Assembly (NCBI GenBank): GCA_964017235.1
Contig: OZ024931.1
Coordinates: 102,876,221-102,940,220, forward strand
DNA from: Sabellastarte sp. h YS-2021
Lineage: Eukaryota; Annelida; Polychaeta; Sabellida; Sabellidae
Direction of reading: 5' to 3'
DNA length: 64,000 nt
The notes under the pieces are model-generated. The model was not told the origin of the DNA, did no database searches, and worked only from the letters and a program-made list of their open reading frames with translations. The position numbers and the translations under genes are program-made. Below are positions 33,031 to 43,704 of this stretch, piece after piece. Position 1 is the stretch's first letter; every line of letters starts with the position of its first letter.

Positions 33031-34380
33031 TCATAACTGTATACTTCCAAAAATGCTACAGAGTCCCGAGATATTTTGTGCAGTTTCTTCGCCTTTGACA
33101 GAGGCTACAGACAGTGGGTTGAAGTATTTGGTTGGGCTGATGGTGAAATGTAGCTGTCTTGAGGTGCTGGGTTGTTGCTTGTTAACAACTATGTAGGAAG
33201 CCTGCTGTGCTGTGGTCTGCTGCTGTCCTCGAAGTGCCACTTGGCTCTGCTGAGCTGGTTGGATGGCCTGGCTTGCTGGCATCTGAGTTTTGGAAATATA
33301 CAAGACATATTCGTTGACAGTTGGTGTTGCTTGCTGTTGGCAGCTGAAAAATCTGTGGCACATATATGGAAGTGGCACTATAATTCCTAGAAAGTGTAGG
33401 TTGCTGGGGCTTAAGGGTCCTTTCCTCTGCCCTGCTCTGGATCAGACTCGTGTATGAACATGTGAAAGTCTCTTTCTTCTAAAGCCTCGAACCTCAAATG
33501 CCAGGTAGTTGCAGAAGGCTGTTCTAGTGGTCTCCTGTCTTGGCCCGAGAAATGATGACAGCATGGTTTTTATCTGTGCAAACTGGTCCATGACCTGCTG
33601 ATCTACTGTTTAATGCTGTTAAACTGTGGCTTACAATCGATGGTTGTTGTATGGTATCTCCCCTCATGCTCATCTCTATACTATCCATGTCAGCTGAACC
33701 TCTGGAGATGTCATATGCTGAGGTTGTAGTTGTGGCTCCTTGGGCCAGGTACTTGAAACATGAAGATTGGAGTCAGTTGCATCTGATGTGTGTCTTCAAG
33801 AAGTTAAATTTATCCTGAATCCAGTTCTGCCTCTTTGTCATTTCCTTGGACTGGGTGAGATTTTTATAGCGAGTCCTTTGGGATTCAAACCAAGTCTTGC
33901 TCACTTTCACAGCTGCTGGCAAACCTCCCACACAGGCATTCCTTCCTCGCCTTGTCCTTAAAGTGCTCGTTGATCTTGTCGTAGAGCTCCTCATGATCCT
34001 TGACAAAGTCCACAATAGCCTCCTAATGTGAATCTGTTAAATAAATATCTGTCATATGTCCTTTATTGTGCCTGGATTACAATTGAGATGGGCCCACCTC
34101 TCCTCCAGCCTGTATGTCCATTTCACTGTCACTCCTCTCAGTTCTTGGTCTCGTTTTGGCCACCCCCTCCTCTGTGTGTGGTTGTGAATTTTTCACCCTC
34201 CTGGCTTCCTCCCCTTCCCTCTCCTTCCTCTGTTGTTTCTCTGCCTCCTTCTCCCCCTGTTCTCTCTTCTCCCTCCTCCTCTGAATATCAGCAGCTGTAT
34301 CCCCCAACTCAAACTCTGTAGGTGTGTCTGTGGGGACTTTTGTCTTCCTTACATTTCTTTCTACCTTTTTAGGACCCATC
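33031..34380 (-). pseudogene. Harbinger MADF/Myb-like partner protein, broken
   Basis: On the minus strand from 34380: MGPKKVERNVRKTKVPTDTP, then a long Lys/Arg/Glu-rich stretch. Next comes a MADF-like domain split over frames (EAIVDFVKDHEELYDKINEH, KDKARKECL, then KTWFESQRTRYKNLTQSKEM, NWIQDKFNFLKTHIR). A Gln-rich C-terminal part follows (GQQQTTAQQA, about 33031-33378). In PIF/Harbinger elements this partner binds subterminal DNA and brings the transposase to the nucleus. The KTWFESQRTRY...NW segment matches RRWFESQRTRY in element B at 57.5 kb. Frameshifts near 33960 and stops elsewhere disable it. Confidence 0.78.
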
Positions 34381-34844
34381 TTTTTTTTAAAGCAGCATTG
34401 GTAAAAAACAAAGCCTATCAACAAGTCAGCCTAACTTGCAACTCAACACTCCTGTCTCTCCCATCTCGGGGTTGTTTACAACAGGCCAGTTTCCATTCAA
34501 GCAGTCGGTTTATGTCTACTTCCTTTCGTGAAGTGGTGTTCAGGTATGGAACCACAACAGGCTGGAAAGTGCTTCCAGACAAGATGCTAACAGTATAGGA
34601 CAAGACGGGAAGTGTCTACAGCAAGCCATAGAGACACAACAAGATGGTTACCAGGTGGGCAGAGTCATGGTCCAAATCAAGAGTCGTGGAGGGTGGGTGA
34701 AATATCAAAAATGTTTGATATTTTGCTGATCACCACAACAAGCTGGGAAACTATAACCGTTCCTAACAGACTTTGTAAACATTGCTCCCATCCCTCAAAA
34801 AATCCATAGTGAGCAACAAAACGGCCCCAGTGGAACACCCGCAT

Positions 34845-34859
34845 TAAGTTGGGTAACAG
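34845..34859. repeat. LINE target duplication (left)
   Basis: TAAGTTGGGTAACAG here equals 35858-35872, flanking the LINE insertion. Its first two bases overlap the Harbinger TTA duplication. Confidence 0.85.
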
Positions 34860-35857
34860 GTTTTTTTAATTTATATTTTTGTGTGCACATACCATTATAA
34901 TACAAAACAGAGACAAAAAAGAGTAGTACAATTACACAAGAACAGAAGGTACAAAAATGTTTCAAAACACTGTCATTTACAATATGTTTTTTAAATAACT
35001 CCATTTCTTTAAATGTAATGATACTTTATAAATCTGATGAAACTGTCAAAACAAAGAACTGAACTGCGAGATTTTGTCACAGATATATATTTTTGCATTA
35101 GTGTGAATAAACAATTTAGACCTGTCTTATTGTGACCATTCATTCCTCCCATTTTAATTCATCTTGTGAAACTTCAAGTTTTTCAAAGATACCAAATATG
35201 AAATTTTTAACAACAGGACAGTACCAGAAAAGGTGTTGTATAGTTTCTGTGGTGATCTCACAGAAATAACAAGCTTGTGTTTCAATCAATTTACACATAA
35301 ACAGGTATTTATTTGTTGGTAATGTTCTAAGGAGAATACTATATTTAAAAGTCCTTAAAGAGCTTTCTATACAACTTTCATAGTTATTGTTATAGAGGAT
35401 CTTCCATCTCGGTTGATCTATTTCCAAATTAATTGCCGTTTTCCATTTTTCTTCATGACCTCTTCGAATTCTAAAGCACCTATCATCTTATGATATACAA
35501 ATTTGCACACTTTTGTTACTGTTAGGATGTCCTCCAAGACTTTTTGTTTTACACTCTCTTTATTTATTTTTCTGGCACTGGATAACCCCCATTTTCTGGG
35601 GATTTGATGTGTCAGACCATCCATAAAGTGCTTCTGTATTACTTAACAAATCACTGATGTGCCGAATTCCCTGATTTACTAACCTTGGAATTTCTTTTGT
35701 TAAATTACTATTATTTTTATAATCTAATACCTGAATAGGGTATGTTTGTGGATCAATTTCTCCTTGGAAGGACTCTTTGAATATTTTCCAGATATTTATA
35801 ATATTTTTCCAAAAGGGGGGGGGGGGGGGGGGGGGGTAGTTGGGTAAGTTGAGTTGG
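34860..35857 (-). mobile_element. 5'-truncated LINE (non-LTR retrotransposon)
   Basis: A perfect 15 bp duplication borders the insert. On the minus strand its 3' end is an A-rich tail (TAAATTAAAAAAAC) and its 5' end is cut inside ORF2, as expected from target-primed reverse transcription that stopped early. It is about 1 kb long, with ~280 bp of 3' untranslated sequence. A 22 nt poly-C run (minus sense, 35815-35836) lies near the 5' end. Confidence 0.88.
35140..35857 (-). pseudogene. LINE ORF2 C-terminal region
   Basis: Three frames in succession give WKNIINIWKIFKESF near the 5' end, then WGLSSARKINKESV and IGALEFEEVMKKN. The end reads QPRWKILYNNNYESCIESSL, LRTLPTNKYLF and a zinc-binding motif CYFCEITTETIQHLFWYCPV (C-X2-C-X8-H-X4-C), typical of the end of LINE ORF2 after reverse transcriptase. 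Frame changes near 35420 and 35560 show decay. No RT catalytic motif remains in this truncated copy. Confidence 0.75.
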
Positions 35858-35872
35858 TAAGTTGGGTAACAG

Positions 35873-37270
35873 TTAATGTAATAGTTTACCTCAAGTAATG
35901 AGAAGAAGCAAATATGACACATACAAGCCCTGGCAACTTACTTTGGCTCTTGTTGTAACAGCCTTGAGGTACTTGCAGAGAATACAGCGTCTACAAATAA
36001 GAAATCATAAACTTTCTCAGTTAATGGTATTTTATAATTTACATCGCAGAAAGTGTCAGGTTCTTCATTATATTTTATTCCGCATTAGCCATAATACACC
36101 CGAGAACATAATACATGAAACAGGTAACCAAATTTTGCCCCATTTTGTGAATTTCACGAAATTGGCAATTTTGTGGATTGGACATAGCATAAAAATATTC
36201 TTTCCTAACACAAATATCAAAATAATTTGACCTCCAAACCCAGTTACAGCTTTGGAACAGATACTCGTTCATGGGTTCTTTTTACTGTGTATTATTTTAT
36301 TACAGTCTATTCTTGGAAATATTGACTGGGTGAATAAAATAGAAATATTCCTGTACCAGTTAGGATTCGCCTCCACATTGCCACAAGTTACCTTACAGTT
36401 ACTGCAATCAACTCACTCATGTCTACCTGTTATCATCACCAAGTTTACACAGTACTGAGTAGGAAGTAGAAATACTTTCCAGTCACATGTCAGGACATTG
36501 GTCCCCAAGTATACAGTGTCACATGAATATTTACTTTTCTTCGCGTTAAACCTCTTGATGTATATGTTGGAGCCAAACTTGAGACCTCGCCAATCTGAAG
36601 TTTGGCGTTAGCCCAGTTTTGGTGCCTAACATAGACTGATCAGAGGCCAGCAATGCTTAGATGTAATCAACTTACTAATCTGTTAAGGCGGTGACCAAAT
36701 CAACATAAAAGGCATGGATTCCTCATGAAATTGAAGGGGTCACAGCAGCATTATGGAAAAGGTAAATCCAATAAAGTGATCATTAACTAATCATCACAGG
36801 CTTTATGCCGCCTTTCTATGTTAATAGAAAATCAATCTTTTCATGATTGTCTACTGTCTTAATAGGTAATAAGTTGATTGCATTTCACCCTTCTTGGCCT
36901 CAAAATTATTATAAGACCTTGCATATATTCTCTTTACTCTTAATGTCGTGCATGATCTTAACCACAGCTGCTAAAATATTGTAAATGGGGACTGAATACA
37001 TACTTTATATTTTGTTGAATTCACTAATGTGATATATATTACTTATATTCACGTTTTATCATATTTATATGTGTACATTTGTATTTAGTAGCGGTAAATC
37101 AATTGTTGATTACTTCTGTGCTCCATCCACATGATTGTTTGAAATTTTGTGTTGATTTTAAGGTCATAACTGTGAGTGATATTATAGGGAAATATCAGTT
37201 GTGTAGTTCATTTTCAGAGTTCTGTAAAGCTCCACCACCATTGTTTCCTATGTGCTAAGTTTGGCATGTA
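35873..37270. other. Unassigned region
   Basis: AT-rich, between two LINE remnants. Short frames lack domains. No repeat family from elsewhere in the window is recognised. Confidence 0.4.
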
Positions 37271-37277
37271 ACCAATA

Positions 37278-38829
37278 ATGAGACATATGTTAAGTAATAT
37301 CTCTTCAGAACTCACGAATTCCAATGTTTGGCGAAATACTATTCATAACCTAGTTGAAGACACTGAAAACATTTTAAGTGCACAACAGGTTTTAGACAAA
37401 GTGTATAAAAAAGCATGTGTTATTGTTTTTAAAGAAGTAGATAAATACTTAGAGATAAGGAATGTCAGTCCAAAGTCACGTAAATTGCTTAAGTTCTCAA
37501 AACCATATTGGAATGACAATTTAACAGTTCTCTTGGAAGAATATATGTAAGCATACAAAGCTATTTCTGTAAGCAAAGGGCTCTAAATGAGAGAAGCACA
37601 ATGCACAAAATCTCTTTAAAGAAGCAAGGAATAAGTTTGATAAAAATCTGTGTACATGTAAATGTAACTATAAAAACACATGGCAAATAACATAAAAAGT
37701 TTGAGTATGGATGGTATAAAACCACAGGAATTTTGGAAACATATTCAAAATCTTGGTCCTACCAAAAAACAGATAATTCAATTGACCATTAATACAAATG
37801 GTGGTCAATCATCAGATCTAGATACAGTGCTTAATAAGTGAAAAAGTGATTTTTATATGCTCTATGATAACCCAAATGATGTAAGGTATGATAAGAATTT
37901 TTATGATAAAGTGTTGGAAAATTCTTCATACTTCATGTATGAAATTCCAAATAAGAGTTTAACACTTGATGAACTAGAAAATGTTATAGCAAAATTGAAA
38001 ACTACGAAGTCTATGGGATGGGATAAAATACCAAATGAGGTTATAAAGAATAAGTCAATCACTTTACTACTTCTAAATTTTTTTTCAAAACTGCTTTGAC
38101 AGCAGTTTAGTCCCCCTCTGTATGGTTAAAGTCAATTATTACCCCTATCCCGAAGAATGCATAAAAAAGATTCATATACTCCACTGAACTACCGTAGCAC
38201 CAGTTTATTATCATGTGTATCAAAAGTATGCTCATCTTAAAAACAGCTGTATTGTAACATAACAGACATGTTTGTTGATGAACAAAATGGTTTTGTTCTG
38301 GTCAATCTTGTTAAAATCACATTTTTACACACACAACTATAATACAGAATCAACTTGCACAATCACAATCAGTATTTGCCTCTTTTATTGACTGAGAGAA
38401 ATTATTTGACTGGGTTGACAGAGATTTACTAATGTACCGCTTACTCACTTATGGTATTACTGGTAAAATATATAGGTCAATACAATCTGTGTATAACAGT
38501 ACTACATATTGTGTGTGTGGGAATTATTACTTAACAAATGTGTTCCCAGTAACATCAGGTGTAAAACAAGGTGACATTTTGTCAATAACACTCAAAGAAA
38601 AGGAATTGGTATCAATGTGAATATATGGCAATATATATGGTTATTACTTTATGCAGATGATTTGGTTTTATTGGCAGAATATCAAGAGGATCTACAAATG
38701 CCCCTAGATATTACACAAAAATGGTGTAATAAATCGAAATTAAATATAAATAATACACATAAATATTTAGGACTATTAATGGATCAACATTTGAATTTCA
38801 ATGATTGTATAAGAACTTTAGCAGATTAA
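37278..38829 (+). pseudogene. Old LINE remnant with reverse transcriptase
   Basis: Blocks in order: WRNTIHNLVEDTENILSAQQ and NVSPKSRKLLKFSKPYWNDN (region between endonuclease and RT), KTTKSMGWDKIPNEVIKN (RT start), MFVDEQNGF, FASFIDCEKLFDWVDRDLL, VCGNYYLTNVFPVTSGVKQG (conserved SGVKQG) and LLYADDLVLLAEYQ (catalytic YADD), then HKYLGLLMD. This is a standard LINE RT order. Many frame changes and stops separate the blocks. I cannot say which LINE clade; neither the 3' tail nor target duplications could be found. Confidence 0.78.
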
Positions 38830-38909
38830 GGATCCAGGGTATAGGGGTGAGTAATATCTAAAATAAAGAATCTAAAAGATGTGAGATATAAAAAACTTAT
38901 TCAACCCTT

Positions 38910-41900
38910 TACACACCCATTCTCAGTTAAATGGGACAATTATGAAAATAAGGTGTCTCAGACACATATCTGGCTGTCAGTTAACTTATTCTAATTTTTT
39001 GCATCTATTTATATAGTTTAAGCAAAGACGAATCTGGTGATATATGGTTTGTTATGGTTTTGATGTACTTTTATTAATTAAATTTACCATTAAAGTATGA
39101 AAATGGCCCCAGAACACAGTGTCCAAAGCCTAGGTAATAAAGTCAATACTATTTAACTTCCAGTTAATCTCCACCATGCAAATAATCAAAACTTCTGTTA
39201 AGAGATATCAACAAAATATTATTTTTTGCCAAATTTGAAAATGTCCAAAATATTCTAGTGAATTACGTTACCATTATAAACTCTTATTTTTTTTCACATT
39301 TGGTAATTCTTAAAGTCTAGCTTTTTAGTGCAAATAATTCCTGAATAAGTGGATTATCAGAATGTGAAAGTAATATTTCAGCAGAAGACTACAAATGCAA
39401 GCAATTCTTAAGGAAGTACCAAAAAGTAGAATTCTGTATTTCCTCATGTGAATTATATTACCAGTCATTTTTAATTTCCTCAAGATGTGAGGATGACAAA
39501 AAGACTATATATGATAAGCATCTGTTGCCCCTTGTTGTGTATTAGAATTATAGCAATATCAACAGTAAGCTCTGAATTTTATATTTGATTTAGTATAATT
39601 CAGTGAATTACGTTACTGTGAATTACATTACCCTGAACTGACAAAAATGGGTAATTTTTCCACAAGCAGTTGACTGCAGCATGTTTAAGCATTCTAACAG
39701 CATTGAGAAGACAACATGGAAAGAAATGACAGAGTTTAAGCATAATATTATTTTATATTCTGTTGCACACATCATTTGTTACAAATAACTATCAGGTACT
39801 AGGTTGTTATGTCATAGATTATTTTATGTACCTTGTCACAGTATATGGCAGAAGTATGTGAGCATTAGAGTAGATATAAACCTTTCAACTAGAGCAGTAT
39901 TAAAGATTAGTGTGCAATGAACACTTTTTTTAATATTGCATATAACATGAAGTAATGTAATTCACAAAGTAGTAACATAATTCACTTGTATCAGTTACAT
40001 CTACTTTACTTCAAATATAGCCCAATCTGATGTTTATAAGTTTTTATGATTAATATGAAATTTTCTAGAATTGATGAGTTAATGATTCAGTACTTTATTA
40101 TTGACAACAATTTGTTCTTTGACATTTATGCTCTTATTGACTATAGTCAATTGTTGCAGCATGGAATCAACTTGTGGAAGGGTGAGCGAGATGGAGGGTA
40201 TTTACTTAAACAATTTACAGTTCATCTGTAGTTTTGCTTGAACCTTATGAATGCATTTTTCCTATACATATAAAATAAGAGATACCAGAGTAAAAATTCA
40301 AAGGGCTAATTAAGAATGAAATTAGCTCAAATAGATGCAAGTAGTTACACTACTGATGCACGGGCCAAAACAAAACCGGAGTGTGGGAGAAAAGAAGCGG
40401 AGAAGGCCAAAGAATACTGTATACTTACAAAGGACTAGGAATGGAATGCTTCACTGAAAAGGTTAAAAGTTCATTGAGATATGATTTTGCATTGAAACCA
40501 GAATGTGACGAAGACCCAGTTTTGTTGTCTGATTGTCTCTACAACCAGTAAAGGGCTGTTGTTCCAACAGAACCAGGCTATGATGGTGTCAGAAAATAAA
40601 TCCATCATTTGTAGTCAGTGTTTTGATGGTGGACATTTTAAGACAATTTGTGATATCTTATAGAATACATAACTTACAAGGTAATGGTAAGTTGAATAAA
40701 GACTAGTCAAAATCGATTTCACCTACCATTCTCAGAAATTAATTTTGTAGCAGCTCAAAACAACGACATGTGAAAGATTGATTTATCAAATTTATCAAAG
40801 TTTGAAATTTCACAAAAGTTATTAGTTTGCAAAATGTCAGTTCAAAGAGTGAGTCAGTTCATTGTTCATTCAAATGGGCAAGAAACTGGGATGTAATTTG
40901 GGTAGAGGGTAAGGCCATATTATGTAGTCACCCCCCATATTCTTAACTATGCACATTGGCTTTACAAGTTTAGTAATGCATATACAGATATTGGTATTAT
41001 CTTTTTTCATGTGTACGTGTATACTGATTGTGTTCTACACCCCCATAGAATAATAAGACACTGCTTTAATTGTCTTAGAACCAGAATAATTTGTAAACAA
41101 AGTAACTGAATTACGTTACCATATCATGGACATCTGCTTGTTGTTTATAACAGCTTCAGATTAAATGTAATCTAAACAAAAGTTAAATAATGTCATGTGT
41201 GACATTATGTTGTAAAAATAACCCCCTTAAACAATTTAAATTAAAATTTTTTGTAATAACTGCAAAAGTCTGATAAATAAGCCTTCTTATTTGGTAGTCA
41301 TGTTCATTTTATCCTGTTAAGATGCCCATTCTTGAAGATAATGCACCAAAAGATGCATTTATAGCTTTAAAAGAGTTTACACACAGTTCATTGACACTTT
41401 AAGAATCTAGTGATAGTTTCAGAATTTTATATTTAACTGTCTTTACCTTGCTCTACTTGCTTCCTTACTCCATGTGAATTACGTTACCAAACATAGAAAT
41501 TGTAAATCATTAAAATAAAAGGTATTATCACTGTTTGTTTCTTGTCCAATAGTTTTAAAAAATCTGTTGAAGTCTATATGTTATTTGTATATAACTTTTA
41601 AGACAACAATTGAAGCATTCACATTGTAATAAACATTGACATGAAGTTACTTTTGTAACTTGCATTGTGTTTTATAGATTTTTTTCAGCCATACAGTATA
41701 TTTTAAAGAAAAAATATATTTAAATCAGATCAGTGATATTTTATTTGCTTCACTATGTTTTATTATTAAGTTTACTACAGTTTAGAATTAAAAGCAGACT
41801 ATTATTTCATTTATACAATTTTTTACTGCAACAATCATAAAGCCAGTATGAAGTAACGTAATTCACAATGCAAGTTAATAATCTGGCAGCAGCATGTATA

Positions 41901-42064
41901 CAAAAGTGCCAAAAAAATCTGTAATAGATAGCAAGGAAAAATTTGTAGCAAGATGCTCTACATGCTCTGTTACAAAAAAGAGACAATAAGAATGCATTTT
42001 ATCATCATCACTACTGTGCCACAATTTGGCCTATAATTGTCCCATTTAACTGAGAATGAGTGTA
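38910..42064. mobile_element. TIR element with repeated GTGAATTACGTTACC motif
   Basis: The left end (38910-38943) and right end (42033-42064) form an inverted repeat of ~32 bp sharing CATTCTCAGTTAAATGGGAC and ACAATTAT. The ends are TACAC.. and ..GTGTA, so a TA target is possible. Inside, nine copies of a 15 bp word (GTGAATTACGTTACC or close) lie in both orientations at 39258, 39448, 39603, 39618, 39951, 39971, 41106, 41474 and 41852. A weak coding trace near 40395-40560 (GLGMECFTEKVKSSLRYDFA, DEDPVLLSDCLYNQ) may be a transposase remnant, but I do not recognise it. Length ~3.15 kb. I infer an unclassified DNA transposon. Confidence 0.6.
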
Positions 42065-42079
42065 CAATAGACAAATATT

Positions 42080-42670
42080 GCCAATTTTAAATTACTGTTC
42101 ATCAGTCTGGGGTCATAAAAAAGCAAATGAATGTGATGTTGTACAAAACAACACTATTTGGTATTTTATGGGTGTACATGGTTTCACACATGTTGCTGCT
42201 ATAAATGGGAAAAATGGGGTGGTTACCTTGTAAATACAGAAGATACTTGTGTATGTTCAGATTGTGGAATAGGCTTATTAAAATGGAAGAAAAACAGACT
42301 CCCAAAACTTGTATTTTCTGTGACCTTAACAGCTCAAAACTGTAAATGAAGAATGTGACATTCTAAATGTCTGAAATCACTACTAGCAGTTACACGTCAT
42401 AAATATGAAACAAGTAAAAGTAAAACTATATCAGATAGCAGAGAAGTGGAAAGAAGTTGAACGAAACCCAAAGACAGTTAAATATAATTTTAAGTCTGAA
42501 AGCTATCTTCAACATTATCTTTTTCGCAATAAAAAAGGTCACTTTTGGCCCAATTTAGAACCCAGACTTCTACCACTGTGAAAAGAAACTAGCAGAATTC
42601 ATTTGACAAAATATCCAGTCACAAAACTGTATAGAAAACTAAATATAGAACAAACATTATTTGTAACAGT
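42080..42670 (+). pseudogene. Unrecognised degenerate coding remnant
   Basis: Two frames together read WYFMGVHGFTHVAAINGKNG then VNTEDTCVCSDCGIGLLKWK with a CxCxxC cluster. A 58-residue frame at 42405-42581 reads YQIAEKWKEVERNPKTVKYN and FRNKKGHFWPNLEPRLLPL. The composition looks protein-like and the frames shift, suggesting a decayed gene or element ORF. It lies just outside the right TIR of the preceding element. I do not recognise a family. Confidence 0.3.
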
Positions 42671-43560
42671 AATACTAGTGAAGATGAGGTTCATTTGTAT
42701 GCATATTGCATTGCTTATAGTGAGCCAAGACAGGTGTTGTATATAACAATGTTAATTTGGAAACCATATTATCTGCATATCTGCATCCCTGATACTTTTT
42801 GTCCAGTTACCTTTTGTCTGGGTGCAATACTTTTTGTCCAGTTACTTTTTGTCCTACAATCACTAGTTTTCTACTCTGAATTTTTCTGCAGTTTTTTTCT
42901 ACAAATTGTCAAGTAGACTACCAATAAAAAGGTTCCAAAAGCCAGAAAATACCGAACAAAATACAAAAGACAATTAAACATCAAACAAGTAACAAGGGCT
43001 ACTTGACATGTACCAATGTTAATCCAACCAAATATAAAAACTAGCTTTTCAAGAGGTGATTTAAGAAGTGTCAACAAGGGATGGACCAAAAACCACCACC
43101 GCCCAGTGAAAACAAAGTGATCCTTTGTCAAATCTTTAAGATTTTCTATTAATAATAATAATAGTAAAGTTAATACTAATGAAGACTTTCATTGTGTCCC
43201 AATCTGTGTAGAAAGTACCGAATTGCAATCATACATAGCCACTCATTTTTTAAGAAGCTTATTTTGAAATCCCTCATTCAAATCTTTATGCAAAAAACAT
43301 TATATTGCAACGAATTTTCATTATTAGTCACTGTCTTGTAGTAGATATTGAACTGTAACATACGTTGCTTGTCAGAATAAGTAATATTTGGATTGCAGCA
43401 CAAAAGTGGGATTTGTATACCAATTTTCTCTCTCAGATAATAAAGTAAAACGGACAACCTCTGACCGTTATGACTTTTAGCTAAAATATTCCAAACCCAG
43501 CAGAGTCAATGCGATGAGATGCTGATACATGCAGACATGACACTGCAGAACAGTTCTTAC
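42671..43560. other. Unassigned; contains a short local duplication
   Basis: CTTTTTGTCCAGTTAC occurs twice (about 42797 and 42832) with CTTTTTGTCC again near 42846. The rest is AT-rich without supported genes. In the minus-strand model it is intron directly downstream of exon 1. Confidence 0.4.
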
Positions 43561-43609
43561 CTGAGGCCAGAGACACAAGCAGTAGATACACAGCAGTGAA
43601 TTGACACAT
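43561..43609 (-). CDS. Candidate signal-peptide exon of the secreted precursor
   Basis: On the minus strand an ATG at 43607-43609 opens MCQFTAVYLLLVSLAS, a compact secretory signal sequence (hydrophobic core VYLLLVSLA, likely cleaved after SLA). It is cut by a near-perfect splice donor, TCAG|GTAAGA, at 43561/43560. It ends in phase 1, exactly complementary to the acceptor of the exon at 28302, where the joined codon becomes Glu. No stop intervenes. If right, the gene spans ~15.6 kb with one large repeat-filled intron; intermediate exons cannot be excluded. A TATA-like box lies ~85 bp upstream of the ATG. Confidence 0.5.
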
Positions 43610-43691
43610 GGTCAGTACCTTGCTGACAAATCCTTCAGACCCTCTCAATGTTTTCTGGAAAATGCTGCTTTAAGCCTATAGCTGTAAATGT

Positions 43692-43704
43692 TCCTTTTTA
43701 TCAC
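43692..43704 (-). promoter_or_regulatory. TATA-like box upstream of the signal-peptide exon
   Basis: On the minus strand GTGATAAAAAGGAA lies about 85 bp upstream of the ATG at 43609, so a start of transcription ~30 bp downstream would leave a ~55 nt leader. This is position-based inference only. Confidence 0.3.

Larger units (their letters stand above)
30324..34843. mobile_element. PIF/Harbinger DNA transposon A (degenerate)
   Basis: Ends are GGGAGGTGTTCCACTGG at 30324 and CCAGTGGAACACCCGCA ending 34843: imperfect inverted repeats sharing GGTGTTCCACTGG. Between them are a transposase remnant on the plus strand and a MADF/Myb-like partner on the minus strand. That convergent pair with short inverted repeats and TTA duplication defines autonomous PIF/Harbinger elements. 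Both genes are broken, so the copy is not autonomous now. 32230-32850 (AU-rich, with a G-rich tract near 32510) holds nothing else recognisable. Confidence 0.9.
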
